From: Bacteroidota bacterium | GTDB lineage: Bacteria; Bacteroidota; Rhodothermia; JANXDC01 | Assembly (NCBI GenBank): GCA_025059945.1 | Contig: JANXDC010000001.1 | Coordinates: 65,677 to 129,676 of the forward strand | Length of the DNA: 64,000 bases | Direction: 5' to 3' | Part shown: positions 9,606-17,529 of the stretch, piece after piece | Position numbering within the stretch: the first letter of the stretch is position 1 | Layout: the number at the start of each line of letters is the position of its first letter | The notes under the pieces: model-generated | What the model was told of the DNA's origin: nothing | What the model saw: the letters and a program-made list of their open reading frames with translations, nothing else | The model's database searches: none | Translations under genes and position numbers: made by a program

Positions 9606-9662
9606 GAGGCCGAACGATTCCGTGAGCATTCAACGTGATGCTTACGTCGGGGTTCCGGCCTC
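9606..9662. repeat. Long imperfect inverted repeat upstream of mnmD
   Basis: GAGGCCG at 9606-9612 pairs with CGGCCTC at 9656-9662, AAC with GTT inside it, and after a small internal loop CGTGAGCAT (9621-9629) pairs with ATGCTTACG (9638-9646) around an 8-base loop. In all 19 pairs with one G-U. No T-run follows on either strand. It sits between the divergent clpC promoter and mnmD, 61 bases before the mnmD start. Confidence 0.6.
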
Positions 9663-9723
9663 CCGCTCAGATGGCGAAACGAAATGCCGGAGTGTACTTT
9701 AATAAAGCCGGAGTCGCATCCAC

Positions 9724-10497
9724 ATGGAAAGCCGCAGCCCCTACGTGCCCCTGCAGACGGGCGATGGCTCCTGGACGCTCTACGAGCCGGAGCGGGGTCT
9801 ATGTTTTCGTTCTCGGTTCGGGGCCTGCACCGAAGCCCGACACGTGTTCCTGCGCGGCACCCGCCTGGAACGCTATGCTCCCCCCTGGCGAGTGCTGGAG
9901 CTGGGCCTAGGGGCCGGCATGAACTTTCTGGTGACCGCAGAGGCTTTTTTGCAACGTTACTCCGGAGGTCTGTTGGAATACCACGCCATCGAGCGTTCCC
10001 CCGTAAGCCCTGAGCTGATCGAGGCCTTGCGGTATCGGGAGCGCCTGGAGCATCCGGAGCTAGTGGAGGTGCTCTGTGAGGCTCTTGCGCGCGCCCGTCG
10101 GCATCCGGATCGCTGTCCGCAGGTGGTCTTGGGGGCCCAAGGGCGCGTGTGTCTGTATCTGTACCCCGTCGACTGGCGTCAGGCCCCGGTGCCGAAGTTA
10201 GCTGCTCAGGCCGTCTACCATGATCCTTTTGACCTTAAGAGTAACCCGGAGTGTTGGACGCGAGCCTGTTTTGCCTGGCTGGCTCATCGCATGGCGCCGA
10301 TGGGCATCCTGGCCACCTACGGGGCTGCGACCGCAGCCCGCAGGGCCATGCTGCGCGCTCGGCTCATCATCGCCCGCTTGCCCGGCGTGCTGCGCAAGCG
10401 TGAAATGACCGTAGCGGCCCATCGCGCCGAGGCTCTGGCTGGATACTTCATTCTGCCCTATAGCCGGTTCTTTCGGAGCTGCGAGGATGCCTCCTGA
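9724..10497 (+). CDS. mnmD: tRNA (mnm5s2U34) methyltransferase MnmD, stand-alone MnmC N-terminal domain
   Basis: SAM-dependent methyltransferase (DUF752/Methyltransf_30) that methylates nm5s2U at the wobble position of tRNAs to mnm5s2U. The 257-residue protein has the SAM-binding LELGLGAGMNFL segment at 59-70, an acidic H-A-I-E-R strand end near residue 90, and the family's VYHDPFDLKSNPE catalytic segment near 161-173. A GGAG lies 10 bases before the ATG. Its last 11 bases overlap the start of an FAD oxidoreductase that matches the other half of the bifunctional enzyme MnmC, so the two probably act in sequence on the same tRNA base. Confidence 0.85.
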   Translation: MESRSPYVPLQTGDGSWTLYEPERGLCFRSRFGACTEARHVFLRGTRLERYAPPWRVLELGLGAGMNFLVTAEAFLQRYSGGLLEYHAIERSPVSPELIEALRYRERLEHPELVEVLCEALARARRHPDRCPQVVLGAQGRVCLYLYPVDWRQAPVPKLAAQAVYHDPFDLKSNPECWTRACFAWLAHRMAPMGILATYGAATAARRAMLRARLIIARLPGVLRKREMTVAAHRAEALAGYFILPYSRFFRSCEDAS

Positions 10498-11599
10498 GCA
10501 GGCGCTGATTCTGCTTGTGGGAGGGGGAATAGCCGGGCTTAGCCTGGCTGAAGCGCTTTTGCAGGCGGGCTTTCCGGCTTCGGCGCTCTGCTTGGTAGAC
10601 GCCCGGGGGCCTAGCGCCTCTGAGGTTCCGGAAGCCTTGCTGCACCCTTTTTCTGGGCGTTCTGTCGCGCCAGCTCAGGAAGCGTTGTGGGCGTATCAGG
10701 ATGCGCTGTTGTGGCTGGCTCGCACGGGGGAGCGAGGGCGTCCGCTAGAGCTCATTCGGGTGCCCGTTGACACGGAAGAAGCCGAGCGCCTAGAGCGCTC
10801 TTATCGGGGGAGGGCGGCTGGCCGCGGCCAGATCGCCCTGGTGGAGCGCTTGGACCCTGCAGAGGCCCGGCGACGCTACTCGAATTTGCAGCTGGCCCAG
10901 GTTGCCTATCGTCTTCTGCCCGCTTGTGCGGTCTCAATGAGCGTGCTTGTGGGGCGTTTCCACGCCCTGTTGAGATCCGCCTCCGTATCCTACTTCGAAG
11001 GGCGCCTAGAGGCTTTAGAGCGCATGGGTTCAAGCTGGATCGCTCACGGATCCTGGGGTAGGCTGCGGGCCGGGCGCGTCGTGCTGGCCGTGGGAGCTGA
11101 GCTGGGCACCTGGTTTCCAGCTTTGCCGGTGCGTCGATACCAAGGAGATCTGCTGCGGCTTCGGCTTGCGCCAGGGCCCTCCTTCGCCCTGCACCGGCGC
11201 GGATATCTGATCCCGGAGTCAAGCCAAACCGCTTGGTTGGGGGGCATGTACCGCGCTTTAGATGGGTCACCCTTTGAGACGAGACCTCTTGAAGAACTAA
11301 GGGCTTATCTGGCGGAGGTTTATCCCCCACTTGAGCAGGCCGAGGTGCAAGCAAGCTGGGCTGGCTGTCGGCTAGTGGCGAGGGATTTTCGCCCCGTACT
11401 CGGCCCCGTGCCCGGCTGTGAAGGGCTCTTCGTCTTCGGCGCGCTTGGCTCTAGGGGGCTTCTATGGGCCCCCGGTCTGGCGCAGGCGCTGGCCGGCTTT
11501 CTGCGTTGGGGAGGTGTGGAGCGTTTGCCGCGTTGGGCGCTCGCGAGCCGGTGGCCCCTTGAGGCGCTTGCTCCGGATCCGGAGCGCGTGCGTTCGTAG
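10487..11599 (+). CDS. FAD-dependent oxidoreductase, MnmC C-terminal domain-like
   Basis: DAO-superfamily flavoprotein of 370 residues with the dinucleotide-binding VGGGIAGLS near its N-terminus and the C-terminal GALGSRGLLWAP segment that in MnmC precedes the FAD-contacting helix. In MnmC this domain converts cmnm5s2U34 to nm5s2U34 in tRNA by oxidative removal of the carboxymethyl group. The start overlaps mnmD by 11 bases, placing the two MnmC activities in one transcript as separate chains. The 3' 149 bases overlap the convergent MFS gene. A general amino-acid oxidase role cannot be excluded, but position next to mnmD favours the tRNA role. Confidence 0.75.
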   Translation: MPPEQALILLVGGGIAGLSLAEALLQAGFPASALCLVDARGPSASEVPEALLHPFSGRSVAPAQEALWAYQDALLWLARTGERGRPLELIRVPVDTEEAERLERSYRGRAAGRGQIALVERLDPAEARRRYSNLQLAQVAYRLLPACAVSMSVLVGRFHALLRSASVSYFEGRLEALERMGSSWIAHGSWGRLRAGRVVLAVGAELGTWFPALPVRRYQGDLLRLRLAPGPSFALHRRGYLIPESSQTAWLGGMYRALDGSPFETRPLEELRAYLAEVYPPLEQAEVQASWAGCRLVARDFRPVLGPVPGCEGLFVFGALGSRGLLWAPGLAQALAGFLRWGGVERLPRWALASRWPLEALAPDPERVRS

Positions 11600-12941
11600 C
11601 GGGCCCCTGCAGGGATCCGCTTACCCCCCATAACAGCAGCCCTAGGCAGGCGGCAAAGGCAAGAAGCAGCGGAAAACGCTCCAGCAGGTGCCGCACCTCG
11701 AAGAGGGCCTGTCCCAGAAGCGCGCTCATGAGCGCTGTGCCCATAGCTCCTCCCACGTTGCGGGCGAAGAAAACGAGAGCCGTGATCACCCCCAGCTCAT
11801 CGCGGCGAGCGGCTTCCTGGGTGCTGATGAGCAGGGCGATCATAACCTGTCCCATGCCCGCGCCTATCAGGATGCCGCAGAGCATTTGCACGCCGAAGGG
11901 CGCTCGGCTGAGCGCGGCCCAGGCCGAAAATCCAATTACGATCAGGGCGGCTCCGAGCCGCACAAGCCGAACCGCCCCCCAACGCGGCAGCCAGCGCGCC
12001 GCCAGGGCTCCGCTCAACGTCCAGCCCCCGCTTAGGGGCGTGAGCAACAGACCCGCCTCAGCCGCAGATCGACCGAGCGCGACCTGGCCCCAAAGGGGAA
12101 TGAAAGCCACGGCCCCGAAGAAGGCCATCCCGCCCAAGTAATTGCCCAATAGCGAACCGCGCAGGAAGCGGTCGCGAAAGGCGTGCACGGGCACCAGGGG
12201 CACAGGCTGATGCGCCTCTATGCAGGGGAGCATGAGCAGCAAAGCGGCAGCAGCCCCTGTCAACCCCCACAGGTGACGCTCTAAGCCGTATAGGAGCATT
12301 GCGCCGCTGCAGGCAAACCACAGGGCGCCCGGAACGTCTAGGCGAGAGCCTCGACGATAGCCCGCAGAGCGGGGGTAAGCGCTGCCCACCAAGCTCAAGG
12401 CCGCTACGCCCACGGGCAGAGCCAGCCAGAACACGGCTCTCCAGGAGAGCACATCCGTGATCAGCCCGCCCGCCAGAGGGCCTATAGCGGAGGAAAGCCC
12501 CCAAACCACGCTGATGTAGGCCTGCATGCGGGCCCGTTCGGCCATGGGATAGCATTCTCCGATGAGGGTCAGGTTGAGCGTTTGCACCCCACCGGCTCCC
12601 AGCCCCTGAAGGGTTCGAGCCGCGATGAGGGTCATCATGTCCCAGGACGCCCCGCTGAGGGCCGAACCAAGCAAAAACAGCCCCACCGCCCAGCAGTAGG
12701 GGGTTCTGCGACCCCACAAATCCGAAAGCCGTCCCCACAGGGGGCCGCTGAGGGTCATGCTGAGCAAATAAAACGTGAAGGGAAGGCTATAGAGCTCGGC
12801 GCCTCCGAGATCCCGTATAACGCGCGGCATGGCCGTAGCCACCACAGTGCCCTCTAGGGCCACTAGCAGCACCCCTAGGATGACCCCTGTGGTGAGCCGG
12901 GCCCGCCGCTCGGGTTTTACCGCATAAACCAGAGACTCCAT
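11451..12941 (-). CDS. MFS multidrug-type transporter, DHA2-like
   Basis: Inner-membrane major facilitator of 496 residues. The first helix carries the LVALEGTVVATAMP pattern of drug:H+ antiporters, followed by the loop 2-3 motif GRLSDLWGRR and by GGVQTLNLTLIGE in helix 4-5. Hydrophobic segments number about 13-14, consistent with DHA2 exporters. The last membrane helix ends near LGLLLWGVSG, and the remaining 45-50 residues are a Pro/Ala/Arg-rich tail encoded opposite the 3' end of the neighbouring flavoprotein gene. Substrate unknown. It is divergent from ccmB across 91 bases. Confidence 0.85.
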   Translation of the reverse strand: MESLVYAVKPERRARLTTGVILGVLLVALEGTVVATAMPRVIRDLGGAELYSLPFTFYLLSMTLSGPLWGRLSDLWGRRTPYCWAVGLFLLGSALSGASWDMMTLIAARTLQGLGAGGVQTLNLTLIGECYPMAERARMQAYISVVWGLSSAIGPLAGGLITDVLSWRAVFWLALPVGVAALSLVGSAYPRSAGYRRGSRLDVPGALWFACSGAMLLYGLERHLWGLTGAAAALLLMLPCIEAHQPVPLVPVHAFRDRFLRGSLLGNYLGGMAFFGAVAFIPLWGQVALGRSAAEAGLLLTPLSGGWTLSGALAARWLPRWGAVRLVRLGAALIVIGFSAWAALSRAPFGVQMLCGILIGAGMGQVMIALLISTQEAARRDELGVITALVFFARNVGGAMGTALMSALLGQALFEVRHLLERFPLLLAFAACLGLLLWGVSGSLQGPATNARAPDPEQAPQGATGSRAPNAANAPHLPNAESRPAPAPDRGPIEAP

Positions 12942-13032
12942 GCGAATCGGGCGCGAAGATACGGCGAATTAGCGGGATTCGCCCTTATGACCGTTTACTT
13001 TTCTGTGTCGTAAGCCGTAGGTTTGCGCAGGT

Positions 13033-13716
13033 ATGGGGCGTGCGGCGCGCACCTGGTTACGCAGCGTGTGGGCGGTTTTTCGTAAGGAGGCCGCATCGGA
13101 GCTGCGCCTACGCTATGGGTTGCAGACGCTGTTTGTCTTCGCCGCCTCCGCGCTCATGCTCGTAAGCTTTGCCGTGCGGGGCCGACAAGTGGAACCCGGG
13201 CTGCACGCGGCCCTGCTGTGGGTAGTGCTGCTGTTTTCGGCTAGCAGCGGTTTGGGTCGCGCCTTCATTAGCGAGGAGGACCGGGGCACGGTCTGGATCC
13301 TACGCTTGCACGCCCCGGCTTCGGCTGTCTACGTAGGCAAATGGCTCTTTACGCTGGCCCTTACCCTGCTGCTGAGCACGCTATCCGTCGGCGCCTATGA
13401 GCTGTTGTTGGGGCTCTCGGTACGGCGGCTTGACCTGCTGGCCCTCCTGCTGGGGCTCGGCTCTTGGGGGCTTTCGGGGGTTATGACCCTGCTTTCCGCC
13501 CTGATCGCCCGCACGAGCGCCCGCGGCCCCTTGCTAGCGGTCTTAGGTTTGCCTGTGCTCATTCCGGTGCTTCTGGTGGGCGCGCATGGCACCGAACAGG
13601 CGATTCGAGGCGGAGGGCTTGCGGAAACGAGCGCCGCGCTTTTGGCGTTAACCGGGTACGCTGGGGCCATGTTTGCCGCCTCCTGGGCGCTGTTCGATTA
13701 CGTTTGGCAGGAATGA
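13033..13716 (+). CDS. ccmB: Heme exporter subunit CcmB
   Basis: Membrane subunit of the CcmABCD complex of System I cytochrome c maturation. The 227-residue protein has about six transmembrane segments and the typical amphipathic start with VFRKEAASELR followed by a long hydrophobic region. It opens a tightly packed ccmB-ccmC-ccmD-ccmE-ccmF run; its stop overlaps the ccmC start as ATGA. The ATPase subunit CcmA, normally encoded just before ccmB, is not in this window: the upstream neighbour is a divergent MFS transporter. Confidence 0.9.
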   Translation: MGRAARTWLRSVWAVFRKEAASELRLRYGLQTLFVFAASALMLVSFAVRGRQVEPGLHAALLWVVLLFSASSGLGRAFISEEDRGTVWILRLHAPASAVYVGKWLFTLALTLLLSTLSVGAYELLLGLSVRRLDLLALLLGLGSWGLSGVMTLLSALIARTSARGPLLAVLGLPVLIPVLLVGAHGTEQAIRGGGLAETSAALLALTGYAGAMFAASWALFDYVWQE

Positions 13717-14399
13717 GTATGCGCATAGCGTTCTGGAAGGGACTTGTGGTCCTTTGGATAACGGGGGTCCTGGTGGCCGCATTCGCAGTCGAGATCCCGC
13801 GGCTTCCGATTCTGGAGCAGAGTGCGCGCAACCTGTACTTTCATGTGCCCATGTGGTTTACCATGATCCTAGGCTTTGGGCTGGCCGTGTGGTACAGCCT
13901 GCGGTACCTGCTGCGAGGCCGCACCGAGGATGACCTCAAGGCCGAGCAGGCCGCGCGAGTGGCTGTGCTCTTCGGCGTGCTGGGGCTGCTTACGGGCTCA
14001 TTGTGGGCGCGTTTTACCTGGGGGGCCTGGTGGAACTGGGATCCGAAGCAGACGCTGGCCCTGGCCCAGCTGTTGCTTTTGGGGGCGTATTTTGCTCTGC
14101 GCAGCGCCGTGGAAGAGGAGCGGCGCCGAGCGCGCCTGAGCGCCGCGTACGCCTTTTTGGCCTTGCTGAGCATGCCGTTTCTGCTCTTCATCGTGCCCCG
14201 ACAGCTGCCCAGTCTGCATCCGGGTGCAGAAGGCAACCCCGCCTTTGATGAGATCACCGCGCCCCAGATGCGCGTTGTGTTCTACGCCGCGGTGTTGGGC
14301 TTCCTGGGGCTTTTCGCCTGGCTCTTTGAGCTTAGCTATCGCCAAGCTCGCCTGCGCCGCCTTCTGGAGGCGCAGCGCGAGCAGATAGAGGAACCGTAG
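13713..14399 (+). CDS. ccmC: Cytochrome c biogenesis protein CcmC
   Basis: Integral membrane heme-handling protein that loads heme onto CcmE at the outer face of the inner membrane. Using the ATG that overlaps the ccmB stop (ATGA), it has 228 residues and six hydrophobic segments. The tryptophan-rich WWD-type motif reads WGAWWNWDPKQ at 103-113, and candidate axial histidines include His44 in FHVPMWF. The coding frame is open far upstream inside ccmB, but that portion is a shadow. Downstream are the CcmD-like and CcmE genes. Confidence 0.92.
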   Translation: MSMRIAFWKGLVVLWITGVLVAAFAVEIPRLPILEQSARNLYFHVPMWFTMILGFGLAVWYSLRYLLRGRTEDDLKAEQAARVAVLFGVLGLLTGSLWARFTWGAWWNWDPKQTLALAQLLLLGAYFALRSAVEEERRRARLSAAYAFLALLSMPFLLFIVPRQLPSLHPGAEGNPAFDEITAPQMRVVFYAAVLGFLGLFAWLFELSYRQARLRRLLEAQREQIEEP

Positions 14400-14401
14400 C
14401 C

Positions 14402-14656
14402 ATGTCCACCGTAGACAGCCTGCAGCGGCTGCAGGAGTACACAGACACGCTCCTTGCGTCCACCGCGGGGGCGCGTTCCGGGTTTGAGGCCGTCATGCTG
14501 AGCCAAGAGAAGCTCTACGTGGTGCTCGGAGTCGTGCTGCTGATCTGGGCCGGCATCGTGGCTTTTCTGTGGCATCTGGAGCGTCGTACCCATCGACTGG
14601 AGCAGGAGCTAGAGCGCTTACAGCTTCTGGAGCCCGAAAATGAGCCGAACGCATAA
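14402..14656 (+). CDS. CcmD-like small membrane protein
   Basis: Eighty-four residues with one membrane helix (about residues 37-57, LYVVLGVVLLIWAGIVAFLW) followed by a charged, coiled-coil-like tail rich in Glu and Leu. Position between ccmC and ccmE and topology match CcmD, which holds CcmC, CcmE and the ABC transporter together. It is longer than the classic 50-70-residue CcmD, with an extra hydrophilic N-terminal stretch of about 35 residues. It begins two bases after ccmC and overlaps ccmE by 17 bases. Sequence conservation in this family is weak, so the call rests on context. Confidence 0.7.
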   Translation: MSTVDSLQRLQEYTDTLLASTAGARSGFEAVMLSQEKLYVVLGVVLLIWAGIVAFLWHLERRTHRLEQELERLQLLEPENEPNA

Positions 14657-15044
14657 GCTTCTTGTAGGCGGACTGCTGGCGGCGGGTTTCCTGGGGCTGC
14701 TGCTGTTCAACTTCGGTCAAAGCGTTGGCGGATATATGGACTTCGCCCAGGCGGAGTCCTCGGGAGCTCGCGCCCATGTAGTGGGCTTTTGGGTTCCTGA
14801 GCGGGGAACGCGCTTTGACCTGGCCCGCGCCGAGTTCAGCTTCTGGATGCGGGATGAATCCGGGAACCTGCGCCGCGTAATCTACCCTGGCCCCAAGCCC
14901 GCCGGCTTCGAAGACGCCGAGCGCATCGTGGTCGAGGGCCGCATGCGCGAAGGGCTCTTCTACGCGGATCGAATCCTGATCAAATGCCCCTCGAAGTACA
15001 ACGATCAGGTTCCCGCTGAGCTCAAGCCCAGCTCGAATCTGTGA
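14640..15044 (+). CDS. ccmE: Cytochrome c maturation heme chaperone CcmE, Cys variant
   Basis: Periplasmic heme chaperone anchored by one N-terminal helix (residues 7-24), followed by an OB-fold domain. It receives heme from CcmC and passes it to CcmF. The 134-residue protein lacks the usual heme-binding His of the H-x-x-x-Y motif; the equivalent segment reads KCPSKY, with Cys116 and Tyr120 (C-x-x-x-Y). Such Cys-type CcmE proteins are known in some archaea and sulfate reducers. It sits in a complete ccmB-F run, so it is very likely functional. Confidence 0.88.
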   Translation: MSRTHKLLVGGLLAAGFLGLLLFNFGQSVGGYMDFAQAESSGARAHVVGFWVPERGTRFDLARAEFSFWMRDESGNLRRVIYPGPKPAGFEDAERIVVEGRMREGLFYADRILIKCPSKYNDQVPAELKPSSNL

Positions 15045-15063
15045 TGCGCCAGATGGAGCGGCC

Positions 15064-17526
15064 ATGGACATAGGATTTTGGGGGAGCGCGCTGCTTAAGC
15101 TGGCCTTCGTGGCCACGGCGGTGTCCGGATGGGCCTACTATAAGGCCGTGCGGCAGCCGCCGTGGGAGGAGGCGTGGACCCGCTGGGGGCGCGCGTCCTG
15201 GATGCTCGCCCTCGGGGGGCTTCTGGGCGCTTCGGCTCTGCTGCTCTACCTGCTTGTGGCCCAACGCTTTGAGTACGCCTATGTGTATCAGCACACGGCG
15301 CGCGAGCTGCCCCTGCTATACGTCGTCTCCGCCTTTTGGGCGGGGCAGGAGGGGAGTTTCCTCCTGTGGGCGCTCTATCAAGCTGTGCTCGGATGGGTGC
15401 TAGCGCGCACGGCGGGCAGCTTTCGAGCCCCCGTTATGGCTGTGGTGGCCGTAAGTCAGCTTTTTTTGCTCTCCATGATGCTCGGTGTGCGCTTGGGCCC
15501 GCTTGAGATCGGCAGCAGCCCCTTCTTGCGGCTGGCTGAGAAGTTCCCCGACGCCCCGGTCTTTCGGCAAAACCCCGCCTTCCGACCCGAAGACGGCAAC
15601 GGGCTAAACGACCTGCTGCAAAACCCCTGGATGGCCGCCCATCCGCCGACGCTTTTCGTCGGGTTTGCCGCCATGGTGGTGCCTTTCGCTTTCGCCGTGG
15701 CCGGAATGTGGACGCGCCGCTACACGGAGTGGATCCGTCCCGCTCTGCCCTGGATGCTCTTCGCGACACTCGCCTTGGGGGTGGGGATCATTCTAGGCGG
15801 CTACTGGGCCTACGTGACGCTTTCCTTCGGGGGCTACTGGGCCTGGGATCCGGTTGAGAATTCCTCGCTTGTGCCTTGGCTGATTGGGGCCGCGGCTCTG
15901 CACGCGATGATCGCCTACAGAGGAAGCGGCACCAGCTACAAGGCCGCCTTGCTTTTGCCCGTGCTCGCCTTCGCCTTTGTGGTCTACTCGACCTTTCTGA
16001 CGCGCAGCGGGATTCTGGGCGACTCTAGCGTGCACTCTTTCGTCGATCTGGGCCTCTACAATCAGCTGCTGCTCTGGATCCTAAGCGTAGTGGGGCTGGG
16101 GCTCGGGCTCTTCGCCTATCGCTTTCGCGAGCTGCCCAAGTCCTCACGGGAGCCTCGTCTGCTGAGCCGCGAGTTCTTGCTCTTCTTGGGCGCCATGGCG
16201 CTTTCGGCCACGGCGATGGTTATCATCGTGGGTACAAGCACCCCCATTCTGGGGCGGCTTTTCCGGGAGAACCCCGCCCCGCCGGATGCGCACTTCTACA
16301 ACAATTGGACCCTGCCCCTGGCCATAGTCATAGGCCTGCTTATCGGATTGGGGCAACTACTTTGGTGGCATCGCACCGAGCCGCGCCGCATCAGCCGCCT
16401 CGTATTCGGTCCCTTTATGTTGGCCGCCGCCGCAGCGGCCCTGGCCCTATGGGGAGCCGGTGTGCAGGAGCTGTCTTATTTATTGCTTGTTTTCGCTTCT
16501 GCCTTCGCTTTCTTCGCCAACGTCTGGGTGCTGATGCGCCTGTTCCGGGGGAACCCCCGGCTCGCCGGAGGCGCGGTGGCTCATCTGGGCGTAGCCCTTA
16601 TGCTAGTGGGCATTGTGGCCTCCTCGGGGTACGATCAGGTCCTTGTGCCACCTGGAGAGGGCATCCTGCTCGGCAACCCAGAGGATCCCCACGTAGCCCA
16701 TCGGGATGCGCGCCCCAAACACTTCCAGCTCTACCTGGGCGAAAGCAAGCAGGCCCAAGGCTATCGCATCGCGTACACGGGCCGGCGTACAGAGCCTAGA
16801 CGCGGGGAGACGTTCTATCGAATCGAGATCACCGACCCGAAGGGCCGGCTCGCCGTTCTGGAGCCAAGCGCATACAAAAGCCGCAACGGCCAGGCCATTC
16901 AGCATCCGGATGTGGCCAGCTTCTGGACGCACGATCTATACGTGGCTGTGGTGCCGGACTGGATGCTGCGCTCCGAAGAGGACGACAGCACACGGCATCG
17001 GTTCTTGCTGCGCCGCGGAGAGGCCGAGCGTATAGGCGATTACGAAATCCGGTTCCTGCGCTTTCGCGTCCTTAAGGCTCCAGAGCCGATGCGGGCTGAG
17101 GGCGAGCTGAGGCTGCCAGAAGGCCTGCGGCCTGAGGACGTCGACATCGCCGTAGCCGCCGCGGTAGAGGTGCGCAACCGCACTAGCGGCCAAAGCCGCA
17201 CGCTTGAGCCCGTATACCTGATCCTTAAGGACCGCACACAGCGCTTTCTGGCGGCCCAAGTAGCGGACTGGAACGTGATGGTGCGCTTTGAGGGCATGCG
17301 CGTCGAGCAAGGGCAGGCCGAATTGGTCGTAGAGGGCCTCGCACAGCCGCCCTGGGTACTGGTGGAGGTGCACCGGAAGCCCTTCATCGGGCTGCTTTGG
17401 CTGGGCACGCTCGTGCTCATGCTCGGCTTCTCGATGGCCATTCTGCGCCGGTGGTGGGAGCTGCGTCGGCTAGAGGCCTTGCGTCGCTCTGTCCAGGAGC
17501 CCGTTCAAGAACCGGTCCTCGCTTGA
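15064..17526 (+). CDS. ccmF: Cytochrome c heme lyase subunit CcmF
   Basis: Large polytopic protein that attaches heme to the CXXCH motif of apocytochromes c. The 820-residue protein has around 13-15 hydrophobic segments, with the heme-handling motif GGYWAWDPVENSSLVPW near residues 255-271 and a large soluble insertion (about 540-780) before a last membrane helix at the C-terminus, as in long CcmF proteins. It follows ccmE after 19 bases and precedes truA by three bases. Partner subunits CcmH/CcmI and the thioredoxin CcmG are not adjacent. Confidence 0.95.
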   Translation: MDIGFWGSALLKLAFVATAVSGWAYYKAVRQPPWEEAWTRWGRASWMLALGGLLGASALLLYLLVAQRFEYAYVYQHTARELPLLYVVSAFWAGQEGSFLLWALYQAVLGWVLARTAGSFRAPVMAVVAVSQLFLLSMMLGVRLGPLEIGSSPFLRLAEKFPDAPVFRQNPAFRPEDGNGLNDLLQNPWMAAHPPTLFVGFAAMVVPFAFAVAGMWTRRYTEWIRPALPWMLFATLALGVGIILGGYWAYVTLSFGGYWAWDPVENSSLVPWLIGAAALHAMIAYRGSGTSYKAALLLPVLAFAFVVYSTFLTRSGILGDSSVHSFVDLGLYNQLLLWILSVVGLGLGLFAYRFRELPKSSREPRLLSREFLLFLGAMALSATAMVIIVGTSTPILGRLFRENPAPPDAHFYNNWTLPLAIVIGLLIGLGQLLWWHRTEPRRISRLVFGPFMLAAAAAALALWGAGVQELSYLLLVFASAFAFFANVWVLMRLFRGNPRLAGGAVAHLGVALMLVGIVASSGYDQVLVPPGEGILLGNPEDPHVAHRDARPKHFQLYLGESKQAQGYRIAYTGRRTEPRRGETFYRIEITDPKGRLAVLEPSAYKSRNGQAIQHPDVASFWTHDLYVAVVPDWMLRSEEDDSTRHRFLLRRGEAERIGDYEIRFLRFRVLKAPEPMRAEGELRLPEGLRPEDVDIAVAAAVEVRNRTSGQSRTLEPVYLILKDRTQRFLAAQVADWNVMVRFEGMRVEQGQAELVVEGLAQPPWVLVEVHRKPFIGLLWLGTLVLMLGFSMAILRRWWELRRLEALRRSVQEPVQEPVLA

Positions 17527-17529
17527 GGT

